Below are positions 43,976 through 55,742 of a DNA stretch of 64,000 nucleotides, piece by piece; the stretch's first letter is position 1; each line of letters opens with the position of its first letter. Under the pieces are notes generated by a model. That model had not been told where the DNA came from. It saw only the letters and a list, made by a program, of their open reading frames with translations, and ran no database searches. The position numbers and the translations under genes were made by a program. This stretch comes from Anisus vortex (lineage: Eukaryota > Mollusca > Gastropoda > Planorbidae). The DNA lies in assembly GCA_949126835.1 (NCBI GenBank), contig OX421495.1:31615320-31679319 (forward strand). Direction: 5' to 3'.

Positions 43976-45556
43976 TTACATTATTGATGTCTCATGCAGT
44001 ACAGGGTTAAACAAAATAACCTCTTTAAATTCTTCATAACTATTATTCACTCTCCTATAACGTAGCCACCAATCCAGAAATTTTTCCTTTTGCCTAAGAA
44101 AATCTGCATAAGTCTGTTGACTACTTTTTCTTAGTTCCCTAAACTCTCTTTGGTATTTTTGTGGTCTACCTTCATAAACGCGTAACACTTTTTGTTTAAT
44201 ACACACATAGTCATTGCTTTCTTGTTCACTCAATGCCAAAACAACGTCCTTTTCACTTCCTTCAGTTAATGCAGATCTAAGAATTAATGCCATCTTATCC
44301 TTTGGAAATTCATAGTTTTTGCCATTGTTTTCCAGCATTAAAAAGAAATCTTCAGGGTCTAGGCTAGTAAATTTTGGGACGTATTGTAAATACTTGGCTA
44401 GCTCAATGTTTGAAATTTCTTTATTTTGCGGGCGAGCATTAAGTGTTCTGCTCTCTGCCTCTATTCTAACCATTTCTATTCTTTCTTGTTTGGCAGCTTC
44501 TATTCTAGCTAGTTCTATCCTTCCTTGCTGAGCAGCTAATTGTATTTCTTTTTGCTGAGCAATTTTTGCCAGTTCTATTTGTAATTTTATTTGTTCATTC
44601 ATGTGCAATGCCTGATCATTATCTTCATCTACACGTACATTCTCATTGTCATTATCACTCAATATCTGACTGTAGGTATGTGTGATGAAAATTTCAAAAT
44701 GAATTAAATATATCTTGCTATATATCATTGGAAAAGGCTTAAAGAGAGGATTCCAACAGTATATCGTTCATTAAAATCAAATCATAAATAAAAAAAGTTA
44801 TGAATTTTTTCGTCACGAAATTTTAGTAACAAAGACAAGGAGGAAAAACTGAAGCTCACTTACTAGAAATAATAAAAGTTATAAAGATATATACGTCAGT
44901 GCACTTGGAAAATTCAACCAATCCGTTTTAAGAAAAAAGTCACGTGCCTCCCCCTTCCCCTCTAAGTGACCCAAATATGCCAATATGGCGTGAATGAGCT
45001 AAAAATTGAATATGTGATTCGTTGATGATTGTGATGAAATTTGGCAGGTAGGGAGGAATAATGTTTTAAAATAAAAAAGAAAAGGTTTAAACGATAAAAG
45101 AGAATATCTTCAATATTCAATTTAAGTTTGAAATGTAACACTATTTTCAATACAATAAAAAAACATTTAAAAAACGCAACATTTAAACAAATAACACAAA
45201 GAACGTTGTTAAAATTAGTAATGTTTATTAAACAATTCAGTGCAATGTAAAATGTTGTTAATTAAATTTACATTTGCCTTATGAACATACCCACCATATA
45301 GCAGACCTTAAAAATACCCGGAACAGTTTTTCGGACAAAAAAAAAAAAGAAAAAGTAGGATTCACACATACCTACTGACTGGTTTTAACATCATTGACTA
45401 CTAGTTGGTTGTTATCTGCTAGGCACTCCATGATCTGCTGTAGTAATTTAGCACGAGTAGGGGTGACCTGCGTAACAGGCCATGGGCCAATTCTTTGAGT
45501 TGAGTTAGCGTTAGCTTATTTACCTCATCAATAGTAAACATCCTATTAGCATCCAT
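43976..45556 (-). pseudogene. Ty3/gypsy gag relic (SCAN-like), split by a TIR element
   Basis: Minus-strand start at 45556: MDANRMFTIDEVNKLTLTQL (SAP-like helices), a frameshift near 45470, then RAKLLQQIMECL. After a 704-bp insertion (44672-45375) the frame resumes with a Gln/Glu/Arg-rich coiled-coil (IELAKIAQQKEIQLAAQQG), then the SCAN-like gag domain: KYLQYVPKFTSLDPEDFF, LMLENN, KDMALILRSAL-like KMALILRSALTEG and FRELRKSSQQTYADF, ending abruptly at 43976. No protease or RT follows. Gag of this type forms particles; here it is a 5' fragment of a gypsy element or a captured gag. Confidence 0.75.
44672..45375. mobile_element. 704-bp TIR element (MITE-like) with 5-bp TSD
   Basis: Perfect 14-bp terminal inverted repeats GTAGGTATGTGTGA / TCACACATACCTAC, flanked by direct repeats TGACT (44667-44671 and 45376-45380). 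It interrupts the gag frame exactly, and both flanks are in the same frame. No coding capacity. The superfamily is unclear; if the flanking T is counted the left end starts TGTAG, so Ginger-like or LTR-like ends cannot be excluded. Confidence 0.85.
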
Positions 45557-45764
45557 TGTGCATGATAAATTAGAAATGTTACTTTAAAAGAAATTAAGAG
45601 CCAACATACGTGTGTTCGAATGTCCAAATTCACTACACAACACAGTCCTAATTATCAGAACAATAGTATGAGTTAAACTTATTTCAGGAATTTACTTGAG
45701 CACAATTGCTGAAAAACATTGTAGCGGTAGTATGATGAAATTCTCGTAATTGCAGAGCGACAAC

Positions 45765-45990
45765 TGGTCGGCTGGTCCAGCGGTTAGATCACCGGACTGT
45801 CAACCAAAAAACCAACTGACAGATCGCGGGTTCTATCCCTGCCACCGACGGATCCCTGTCGCCCTGCAGGAGTTTTGGGCCTAGTGGACGTAATAATCTT
45901 CTATCTAGAAGGAACGTCTGTAAACTTATAAGACAACTTGTAAACAAATAGAATCTGATGCAACTTGTAAATAAACAGAATCTGGTGCAA
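45765..45990 (+). mobile_element. tRNA-derived SINE (family D) in the spacer
   Basis: The head has A box TGGTCCAGCGGTTAGATCAC, a GACTGTCAA loop reminiscent of tRNA-Asp (GTC) and B box GCGGGTTCTATCCCTGCC. The body, TCGCCCTGCAGGAGTTTTGG, is shared with 23888-24013; the tail has repeated AACTTGTAAA(C/T)AAA. The stems do not fold as a functional tRNA. Confidence 0.75.
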
Positions 45991-46699
45991 CTTGTAGTAG
46001 TAAATCTTTCAGCAGAATATTCGGTTCTAGCAATGATGAGATAAAAAACTGTAGCCTTGAAAAATAACCTCGTAGTGTTGTGTAAAGCAACTTGTATAAA
46101 AAATATAGCTCAACGAACCCCCTTCTTGTATATAAAATAGAGTACCTCCTTCCTCACAAACAACTCACTTCTCCGTGGATTCTTCAGTATCAACAATAAT
46201 TCATCATTGAAGTGCTTGCTAAAATTGGCGCGGCAGTCTCATTATAGTGTTGTGACGCGTCACCTTGATTTTTCCAATAATAATATATCTTGCGACTTAA
46301 ATAATGATAAAACGTTATTACCTTGAGTATTTGAATAGAATATACTTCCAGACGTTAGACCTTTTGTAATGCTGATAAACTGTGGCCACATGTTAGATTG
46401 CAGCTCTCATTTCAATCCTTTTTGGTGGTTGTCTAGAGTATGATTATTTAAGGCCAGCGAGAACCCACGTTGTTCTAAGCGTGATAAATAGTCTGCAGCA
46501 ATTCCTCAAGTTGGTTAATTTAGCCTGGCATTATCCAAATGATCTCAACAGTAATTCTCATTCAAAACAAACTCCTGATGCAGAAACTTTTATTTAAACT
46601 TGAATGAACTGTATTAGTGAAAAAAAAAATGCAAATGTAGACAAGAAAGGTATCATGATCAGTCCAAACAATATGTCTGTCCTGTCGGAAGCCTAGCTA
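45991..46699. other. Unassigned stretch in the spacer, possibly gypsy LTR/5' UTR
   Basis: No frame of interest. On the minus strand it lies between a promoter-like block (46700-46790) and the gag start, with an AATAAA near 46596. This is compatible with an LTR (U3-R-U5) plus leader, but there is no second LTR to prove it. Confidence 0.35.
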
Positions 46700-46790
46700 G
46701 CAAAAGAGACAGTTTCCTCCGGCGTTTGGCTTATAATATATGCCGTGAAGGGCGCGAAAAGTGACGTCAGAGGCTAATTAGTATTCGTCC
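46700..46790 (-). promoter_or_regulatory. Promoter-like block: CRE, E2F-like site, TATA
   Basis: Minus strand, in order: TGACGTCA (46762-46769), TTTCGCGCCC (about 46750-46760) and CATATATTATAA (about 46730-46742). The spacing is that of a compact RNA polymerase II promoter pointing towards the gypsy gag. It sits about 60 bp from the palindrome junction. Motifs are seen; function is inference. Confidence 0.4.
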
Positions 46791-46851
46791 AACCAGGAGC
46801 TTGCATTTGTCAGACAGCGCGAATATTAATATCTTACGCGGGCAGACGGCG

Positions 46852-47303
46852 TCTGGGATTAAACTGGTCTAGACTGGTTTTATGAATGAATCGTCGATAG
46901 CCTTGTCTTTTGTTTTAAGAATAACTTAATGCAAGTCAATGAGAAAAATAAAACAGTCGTGTCCCGACATTAAAATATTCTAAATAGAGAACTATGTCGA
47001 GGGAGGGGAAAGATTAGTAAATGGGTGTTTTAAACTATGATGTTATACACTATAACATAACACTTTTAAAAAAAAAAGACATTGTAAATCTACGGGCAAT
47101 TTAGATTTTTGTTAAATAAAAATACTTGCCTATTTTGTTTACCCGATATAAATTTTAAATTACTTTAAAATCCTAAAAGTCTTGAATAAAAAAAAATAAC
47201 TTAAATATTAGATTTATAGCTTTCTGTTAATTGTAGTTTATAAAATCTGCACTATATACAGTCCTTTTTTTTCACCCGGGCAACGCCGGGCAATGTAGCT
47301 TGT
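46852..47303 (+). mobile_element. Element B, copy 3 mirrored and truncated at the junction
   Basis: Mirror of 43075-43526, ending CCCGGCAATGTAGCTTGT at 47303. The outer 57 bp of the element (with CAAATTGACCAATGGGG) are missing at the junction. Confidence 0.6.
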
Positions 47304-48049
47304 TTTAAATAAAATAAAGAATTAAAAAGTATAGCATATGTACTTTTGTATCAAAAGTGCACAAGGCACAATATTTTTATATACATTTTTGTGTAAATAT
47401 AATATATCATTATGAATTGCTTGATGCAAGTAGTTGTTTTTTTTTACTGATTATTCATATTGTTAACAATTATTTCAATTATGCAAAAGGCCATTGAAAC
47501 AAATCTAAATATTTAAGTAATTTGAATTTTTAGAAAAATTGTACTTTGTTCAATTTTATATATGAAACAGAAATTTGACAGTGTCTTGGTGATTGTTTGG
47601 ATGAAGATAAAGAAACAATATTAACAAGTTGCGATGTATATTCCATCATATTCCATGTGCTGGTCATTCTCTTGTTGGTAGAGCAGCAATTGACTGTTGT
47701 TTAAGTAGGCCAGTGACCTTTTAAAGTTTGTTTCGCTAGTGTGGATGATGGTATGAATGCATGTTTTTATTGTGTTGACAGGATGAGTCCAACCTTTTTA
47801 TTTAGAGTTCATTCCCCTGTGTGAAAGTAGTTGTCTGGCCACAGCGAGACAGAGGACAACATAGTTCGTTTTGCCGCTGTGTGTGGAGATGGGTTGATGT
47901 TAAATACTGGTAAATATTTTATTTTAAACTATAAGGTACTTTTATATATGTATGCATGTATCTATCTTTATATTTTTACCTCCACTGTAGGTACGGTATT
48001 TATAAGTAGACAATCATGTTTTGTATTTAGTGTCCCTTCAACCCAGCAG
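47304..48049. other. Unassigned AT-rich stretch (right arm)
   Basis: Mirror of 42329-43074; no gene. Confidence 0.5.
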
Positions 48050-50307
48050 TAATAATAATAATAATTGGTCATTTATATCGCGCCTCACTCCATGCTAATG
48101 CAAGCATGCTCAGCGCGCTCACAAAAACGAAACAACAATAACACTCTAAAATAGTTTTAAACAAGGTTTCGGCTGATGGAGGCACGAAACGACAATAACA
48201 TTTTAAAATAGTTTTAAACAAGTATTTTGCTGATGGATGTGTACTTCATCAACTTAGTTGAAAAGAAAAGTCTTCAAATTCTTCTTGAATGCTTTTTTTT
48301 TGACAACGAGTTTTTCAGTGTCTCAGGTAAGCCATTCCACAATGTAGGCGCCACAGATTCAAACGAGCGTACACCAAGAGTCTTTTTTTCTGTGACCTTC
48401 CAAACCTAGAATTTCCAGGAGAGATTGTGTTGAAGATCGCACGATTCTTAACGGTACATGCTTCGGAATAAGCTCTTTGAGATATGCGGTGCTGTGCCTT
48501 CCACGCATCCATAGGTAAGGGACATAATCTTATGATACATGCGCTTCGTCACAGGGAGCCAGTGGAGCTCTTTGAGAATTGGAGTGATATGGTCATGCTT
48601 CTTTACTCGTGACACAATGCGTGCTGCAGTATTTTGAACTTTCTGAAGTCTATCCAGTTGTTTCTGGGGTAAACCCCACAGGCAACTGTTACAATAGTCT
48701 AGTCTTGACTGTATTGTTGCAACAGCAAAAGCATTGGCTGTTTTTTTATTAATCAGAGGTCGCAGCTGACCCAGGGCACGAAGATGGAAGGAGCAGGCCC
48801 TAACCACATTACTGATGTGTGGACCCATTGTTAATTTACAGTCAATGATAAAGCCCAGGTCTCTGACAGTGTTAGACAAAAAGATACTTTAATAGATGGA
48901 ATATCGACTTTCCTAAGATTGAAGTTTGAACCGCACAGAATTGCCTCAGTCTTGTCGTCATTTAGTTTGAGTTTGTTGGCAGTCATCCACGCTTTCACCG
49001 CTAGACAGCAGTTCCACTGCATTAACAGCGGCAGCACAAGCATTATGATCAGGATGGAAGCTTTTGTACAGCTGGGTATCATCAGCATATAGTTTGCGAG
49101 ATAATCCTTGGCTATCAATTATTCTGCCAAGCTGGCTAGTGTAAACAGCAAAAAGGATAGGCCCTAAAACTGATCCTTGAGGTACGCCACAGATGAGAGA
49201 AGTGGCTTTTGATAAGGTCTGATTGATAGAAACTCTCTGAGTCCTGTCTGCCAAGTAGGAAGTAAACCAATGAAGTGCAGTATCAGTGATGCCCATCTCG
49301 TATTGAAGTCTTGATAAAAGTAAGTCATGGTTGATTACATCAAAGGCAGCACTGAGGTCCAACAGAACTAAGATAGTCAGATCACCACGGTCAGCACTAC
49401 ATAGAACATCATTCATAACACGTAATATTGCCGTCTCAAGCTATGCCCAGGACGATAGGCAGATTGAAATTTATCAATCAGGCTATGTGTGGTTAGATGT
49501 TGTAAAAGCTGCTGAGAGACAACCCTCTCAAGAAGCTTCGATACATAGGGAAGGTTAGATACTGGGCGAAAACTCTTGCAGTCACTAGGATCGAGCCCCT
49601 TTTTATTTAATAAAGGCTTGATGACAGCAGTCTTAAACATTTGTGGGACTGTGGCTGACTCCAGGCTACCATTTATGATCCGCACTAAAACTGGAAGCAG
49701 AATTTCAAGGCAGTCCAACACAATCTTCGTTGAAATGGGGTCAACAATTGAGGATGTAGGTTTAGATACAGAAATAGGACGCCTCAACTGCTCTTCGGAA
49801 ACTGGGAGGAAATTTGTCAAAGAAATTCCAGAAAATGACATCTCCACAGTGGGTGGAGTAGTATGATTATCAAAGCTGTTTCTAATCGTCTCGACTTTTT
49901 CATTAAAAAATTCATTAAGAGCCTCCGCAGCCTGCTCGCTGCTCATGTCAGGCAAAATTGGACTTAAATCATTTTTTCCAAGAAGATTCTGCACTATGGA
50001 AAACATTTTTCGATAGTCAGTGCCCGCAGCCTCCAGAGCAGACTGAACTTGCTTTGCTTTTGCACGTCTAATCACATTTGTAAGCTTGTTCCTTGCTATC
50101 TTAAACATCTGTTTATCCACCTCAAGGCCACTCAGTCTCCAGTGTCTCTCTACCTGACGTCTAGCTAATTTAGCCATCCGAACGGAGGGTGTAAACCAAG
50201 CGGTATTGGGTCTATCTCTAACATACAATTCAGTCCTAGGGGCAAAAGTCTCCAGCATGGAAGATAGAGTATTATTGTAGAGTAGAACTAGGTGAGAGAT
50301 GTCATCA
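48050..50307 (-). mobile_element. 5'-truncated L2/CR1-like LINE (right arm)
   Basis: Mirror of 40071-42328, with the (ATT)n tail near 48050-48065. Confidence 0.92.
48253..50291 (-). pseudogene. LINE reverse transcriptase with several frame breaks (right arm)
   Basis: The separate frames 49413-50258, 48958-49416, 48831-49118 and 48448-48879 translate identically to the left-arm frames, including every frameshift (near 49441, 48993, 48883 and 48483). Confidence 0.9.
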
Positions 50308-51141
50308 GTGGCGCGCCAAATTTAACTAGGTCACCATGCTTCAGCAATACTTTTCATTTTGTTTTATAGCTTCATAAGGAAGTCACAATTTATGTATTGG
50401 TTAAATTTAAACCATTCCCTTTTACATGTATATGCTATTATAGCATATTAGGCCTATGTGTAGACTACCGGTACCTTAATTATTAGTATGAGTATTACAT
50501 TTACATTGCTTATTTAATATTAATGAAGTATTGTTGGGAAACAGTTTTAGGGATAAAGAGCATGTTGTGAAATAAGAGTAGCACATTATGAGCATGTCAT
50601 TTGACTATGTCAACTAGAGTGGTATGTTTATGGGTAGGGCTAAGCAGTCAATATTATATTAATACAATATTTAAATATTGCTGGTACTGCTTGGATAACA
50701 ACACTTTTGTATAAATTAATGGGTTGGTTTTGTCTCAGGTAATCATGGTCTCCCAGCTTCTGAGTCATACCTTGTTATGTATTTGTTACATTGGTTGATT
50801 TATGCATTATTAAAGTGTGGTTAGGCGCTCTCGTTCTCATATTGACACTCTTTTAAATATCCAGTACTATTGTTCTAATGTAAAATTATTATTTAATTAT
50901 TCTTATTACTGCTTCTTGTCTCTAGTTAAAATGCACATTATTATTGTTACCGGTATGTTATATTAGGTCGTATTTAGCTTTTAATTTCATATTAGTTCAT
51001 ATTTTTTTATTTAAATCTATTCATGTGTTTTATTATTTTCTATTTTCCAGTAGGCCTATTCACTAGTTGACTGGTTGGGTTTTTGGATTTTGTTAATTTT
51101 CGTGTATCAATAAAATTACCCTCTCACATTCCTGAGTTTGT
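50308..51141. other. Unassigned AT-rich stretch (right arm)
   Basis: Mirror of 39237-40070. Confidence 0.5.
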
Positions 51142-51149
51142 GTTTGTTC

Positions 51150-52912
51150 CAGTTGCGTAGCTAGAGTAAACGGTCCCGTTAAAATGTCACCCCAGTGACC
51201 CCACACGACCCTATGCTGAATGGTTAGGTGTAGCTAAATTTTCATACATATTCATACATACTCTACCTATCGGCTCTACTTTACTCTACTGACTGGTACG
51301 TTACTGCTTACATGTATGATCCAAGACAAAATCCAAATCCAATACCACAAAACAAATAGTTCAAATCCAAAGATTTTTAAAATGCAACTGTTCTCTGCAA
51401 AACACGGCAATGCACAAACCAAAAGAATGCCCTTTGACACTATAGTCCTAGAAGGAATTTTCTTCTTGTTTTCATTGTGGCAAACTGGTCAATGACATCG
51501 TCAAAATCTATTTGTCTTGTAAGCTTGTGTTCGTTCAATGGACAGAACAGTCAGATCCGCCAATCTCGACTGGCTCATGGTTGACCGGAGGTAATTTTTT
51601 ATAAGTTTCATTTTGGAGAAACTTTTTCACACGATGCCACAGAAGCACATATTGTGAGAAAGAATCTTAGAGTCTGCGTAAGATATGGCAATGATTCAAC
51701 AAAGTCCAACTGTATTTCTTCGTCGTTGGCACAAATAATATGGTCTGGCTGAACGGAAGAAAAAGTCAGCAAAATGTCGTTCACTTCCTTTCCTCTCGTA
51801 TCTAACTCTATATGAAAATGGTCCAGACACTCTAACATTGCTCTCTTGGTTTCCTGCTGCAATGACAATCCAACATCTCTTGCACTCTCTCCTGGTAATC
51901 TTCTCTTTCTTATGATTCTCTTCTCTCTAGGGATATCAAGTTCTTCACATTTCGCAAGTGCCTGCTGGACGGCATTGTCAACAACCTTCGTACGCTGCTC
52001 TTCCAAAAAGACACTGAGACCCATTAGATTGGTTGCAACCATGTCCACAGTAATACCTGGTGTTTGCATGCACTTCTGTGCTAAGACGACTTTTTGTAAA
52101 ACGTCACCCCAGAAAAACAAGAATGAAATGAAAGAAAAGTCGCATATTGCTGGCAACAGATTGTGCGCAGCGCCTCTTGTTTCAACACTTTTTTCGACAT
52201 AACACATAGATTCAATCGCTTCCACAAACTGGTTAAACTTCTTTGTCATTGGTTTCAATGCATCGGCATGTGCACTCCAGCGAGTTGTGGACATTCTCTT
52301 CACTGTTAGACCTGTGTATTTCACTAGTACATCCCAGCGATGGGTCGACAGAGCAAAAAAAAAGTGTACAGCGTCTCAAGAATTCCAAAAAAACGTTACA
52401 CAAGACGGATTGTTAGCAAACGAAGGTTTGCCACAAAGGTTCAAAGAATGATTGGAACAAGGTACAAAAATTGCCTTCGGATTAATGTCTTTGATCTTTT
52501 GTTGCACACCACCTTGAATTCCAGCCATGCTTGCTGCATTATCGTACCCTTGACCGCGACATAACTGAATATTCAGTCCTTCGTTTTCTAGTTTCTCGAG
52601 GATATCGCGAGTCAATGCAGTAGCATACTACCTGACTGTCTGTTCTTTGCTAGAGTCTGACAAGATGTTCTCTTAACGCTACATCGTAGTGAGATAACAA
52701 GTGAGATGGTTGTTTGCAGCTGGAGTCCTGAAGCCAGTGTTTTCCACTTCTCCAAGCACGACAGATGATCATTTGATTGTTCATGACTATTTCAGACTAT
52801 TTTCGCACCTTAGTCTGGCAAAAAAATTTTTTGCCAAAGTGTCACCCCTATATCCTGTCACCCGGGGCGGTCCGCCCCCCCCTCGTCCCCCCTCCCCTTA
52901 GCTACGCCACTG
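51150..52912 (-). mobile_element. hAT transposon with 8-bp TSD (right arm)
   Basis: Mirror of 37466-39228. TSD GTTTGTTC at 51142-51149 and 52913-52920. Confidence 0.95.
51443..52633 (-). pseudogene. ZMYM1-like hAT transposase, truncated (right arm)
   Basis: Frames 52376-52615 (CRGQGYDNAASMAG) and 51608-52324 (TTRWSAHADALK) are identical to the left-arm relic. Confidence 0.88.
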
Positions 52913-52920
52913 GTTTGTTC

Positions 52921-53578
52921 AGTGAGTTCAGTGCCTCGAGCTTACATTTAGATGCAGTAAACTTTTTTGGAATTGTTCAAGAAATATATAATTTATTTTC
53001 ATCATCTACACATAGATGGGCAGTACTGTTTTCATTCTTCAAAGATGATTCAAAAGTTCCAAAGTCTTTGTCAAAGACTAGATGGGAAGCACATTCAATG
53101 GCCACTAGTGAAATACGACTTGTCAGTTATGATGGAATAATTTCTGTATTGCATCAGCTGCATATTGATACCACAGAGAAAGGCTAAACAAGAAATCAAG
53201 CCATAAACATTTTGAATAAAATGGAGAAGTTTGAATTTATGGTAATGTTTTATTTGTGGAGTTACTTGCTGGAAATTTTTTCAAGGATGAAATTCACTAA
53301 AAGTCGATACCGAAGTCAGCTCACAGATGCACATTTAACAAGTCAGCTTCGAGTTGCTACCATATCAGTCAGAGCAGACATTGTGTGCAAAAATACTAAA
53401 TTCCAAGTTTCACATTAATAAAAAAACACAATATTTGATTACCGGTACCAAATGTATTTACAATGTACTTAACTATAGTTATCATGAGATTACATAATAT
53501 TTTCCTATGGTATCTGGCCCTCTTTGTCTTTACAAAGTTCCAATGTGGCCAAACATTAGAATATGTTGCACACCCCTG
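52921..53578 (+). pseudogene. Old hAT transposase relic (right arm)
   Basis: Mirror of 36800-37457. Plus-strand reading: VNFFGIVQEIYNLFS, THRWAVLFSFF, an in-frame TAA near 53186, KMEKFEFMVMF and an FSRMKFTKSR...QVSH end at 53418. The terminal repeat lies near 53565-53578. Confidence 0.75.
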
Positions 53579-53640
53579 CCTTAAACATTGATATGATGCA
53601 TACTTAATATTGAAATAATATTCTGTAAATAAATTTAAGA

Positions 53641-53875
53641 ATTTAAGCGGCGATCCAAAGGTTCTGGGTTAGAATCCTGGTGAAGGCTAGGATATTTCCA
53701 GAGACTTGAGGGTGTCCCTGAGTTTGCCCAGCTCTGATGAGTACCTGGCAGTCGGGGTAAAGTAAAGGTGGCTGGGCATTGTGCTGACCACACATGCCCT
53801 AGTATGCTGTGGCCACAGAAACTGATGAACACTGCTTCACCAGCCCTACGATCAGCTTGGTCCATAGGATACCTT
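53641..53875 (+). mobile_element. SINE family A (right arm)
   Basis: Mirror of 36503-36737: GGGTTAGAATCCTGGTGAAG, AAAGTAAAGGTGGCTGGGCA, and the 3' end near GGATACCTTACTAAC. Confidence 0.85.
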
Positions 53876-53967
53876 ACTAACTTTAAGAATTAAATGTAGT
53901 AAGTTTTTTCGGAGTCAAGCTATTGATTATTGTTACGCAAGCCTGAGAGAGTCTGAGCCAGAAAAAA

Positions 53968-54298
53968 TGAAAATAGACCGGCACTATAATCAAATAGAAA
54001 TAAGTCATAAAAAAACACTTTCAAACATTATATCTACACATTAGGTCTACATTTAATGAAGATAGACTGAGCACAAGAATAAAAAAAGAAGTAAGTCATA
54101 ACACTTTCAAACATTAGATCTACACATTAGATCTACATTTAATGAAGATAGACTGAGCACTAGAATCAAATAGAAATAAGTCATAAAATAACACTATCAA
54201 ACATTAGATCTACACATTAGATCTATATTTAATGAAGATAGACTAAGCACAAGAATAAAAAAGAAGTAAGTCATAACACTTTCAAACATTATATCTAA
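53968..54298. repeat. 85-90-bp tandem repeat (right arm)
   Basis: Mirror of 36080-36410, same unit number. Confidence 0.85.
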
Positions 54299-55077
54299 TA
54301 ATATTAAACGAGAAAAAATTGGGGGTATATTTGTTTGTGGGTTTGTTTGTTTGTTTGTTTGTTTGTGTCAGCGTTCTCGAAAACGGGCCCTACGATTTTC
54401 GCGAAAACTGTCCTATTGATGTATTCTGGTGAGAAAATGCGTTTTAGATCAATCTCATTTCATTTGAACCACTGCTTGACCCTCAATTTTTGGAAAAACC
54501 ACTGACCATTTCTAAAAATAGATTTTAAATTGGGCTAAAAGAAAAAAAAACATGTCATTGGATTCCCCATATAGCGCGATCGCGTTCAATACAACTCTTA
54601 TGACGTCATAGCCAAGACGACTTTTATTTAGTATCCGCGTTTCGGTAATTCCCGTTTCAAAGCATTTAAATCGTTACCATTTTCGCCGCGCAATGAAATA
54701 AAATCAGCATGACATTGTATCATCAATAAAAACAAAGTTAAGTTATGTTTTAACTTTGTATTTTGCACTCCAATTAGTTTTTAATATGCTTCTTTTAAAC
54801 TGAAAGTGAGCTTTCGTAAACATCTTTTAACTACCTACATGCTCTATACACCACGTGTTTGCGATTTGTGGCGATGCATTCTTCTACACATATAATTTTA
54901 TTTGTATTCACGGATACACTAGATAGTTTATGTTTCTGAGATAAGTAAGATTTAAAGCTATTATCAATATCTTTTTTTTCTATCCTTTAAATGTGTAGTT
55001 AATTTATGTTTAAAACTAATTTATTTTTGCATTGGTTGATTGTAGTGTAAATAAATAGATAAAAAAATGCCAGACTA
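54299..55077. repeat. Probable interspersed repeat with (TTTG)n (right arm)
   Basis: Mirror of 35301-36079. Two of the observed inter-arm SNPs (54895, 55061) fall here. Confidence 0.4.
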
Positions 55078-55163
55078 GACTCGGACCACGGATGAGCCTA
55101 GGACGCAATAATCTTCTTTATAGATGGAGCGTCTATAATGTATAAGATAAGATAAGATGGGGT
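55078..55163 (+). mobile_element. SINE 3'-tail fragment (right arm)
   Basis: Mirror of 35215-35300, with an arm-specific base at 55123. Confidence 0.6.
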
Positions 55164-55742
55164 AAGATTAGTTTGATAGTTTATATTATGATTGAAAGAG
55201 TCCAAATTGATTTAGGGCCTAACCCTTACCGATACATCAAACAATTAGGGTACTATTAAAGTTGTGGAATACATTAAAACATATCGTTAATTGCATAGTT
55301 ATGATGGTAAGTAATGTATACAGTCTTTAAAGTTATAACATTTACAACTTCATGAAAATGCTTGGCAGACGAAAAAAGAATAATTATATTATAAACTTGA
55401 AAAAGAGAAAGGCATGGACACAAGCCTATGTAGTGCCCCAGGGCAAAAGTTTCAGCGACGCACACTTGCATACTGTAACTGCTTCATTTAATACTATATT
55501 TAGGTAATATCTGCCGCCAACCCCCCCCCCCCCCTTTAGAAGTGTAGCCCCGAGCATATGCCCCCACTGCTTCATCCCCCCTTCCCCCCATGTGAGGCCA
55601 CTGCTGATGATAGTGCAGAAGCAGACACTATTTCAAAAATTATTTCTTGCATGACTTCGGAGGATAAAAATGATTCAGTGGATACAAATGTAAAACCAAA
55701 CTAAGCAGCCTATCTAAGGTGCATTAACAACAATTAAAGAAT
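55164..55742. other. Unassigned stretch with C tracts (right arm)
   Basis: C14 at 55521-55534 and C6-TT-C6 at 55576-55589, different from the left arm. No gene. Confidence 0.6.

Larger units (their letters stand above)
43527..46851. other. Unique spacer (loop) of the inverted repeat
   Basis: 3325 bp present once between the arms. Contents in order: end of element B, unassigned DNA (43584-43975), gypsy gag relic split by a TIR element, SINE, unassigned DNA and a promoter-like block. Homology of the arms ends at CCCAGA on both sides. Confidence 0.93.

Noticed and set aside
44672..45375. Intron of a domesticated gag gene (GT...AG-like ends, frame kept)
   Set aside because: Perfect terminal inverted repeats and a TGACT target duplication show a transposon insertion; the frame is kept because the removed insert restores the original sequence.
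45770..45850. tRNA-Asp gene
   Set aside because: Degenerate stems and continuation into a SINE body shared with another locus.
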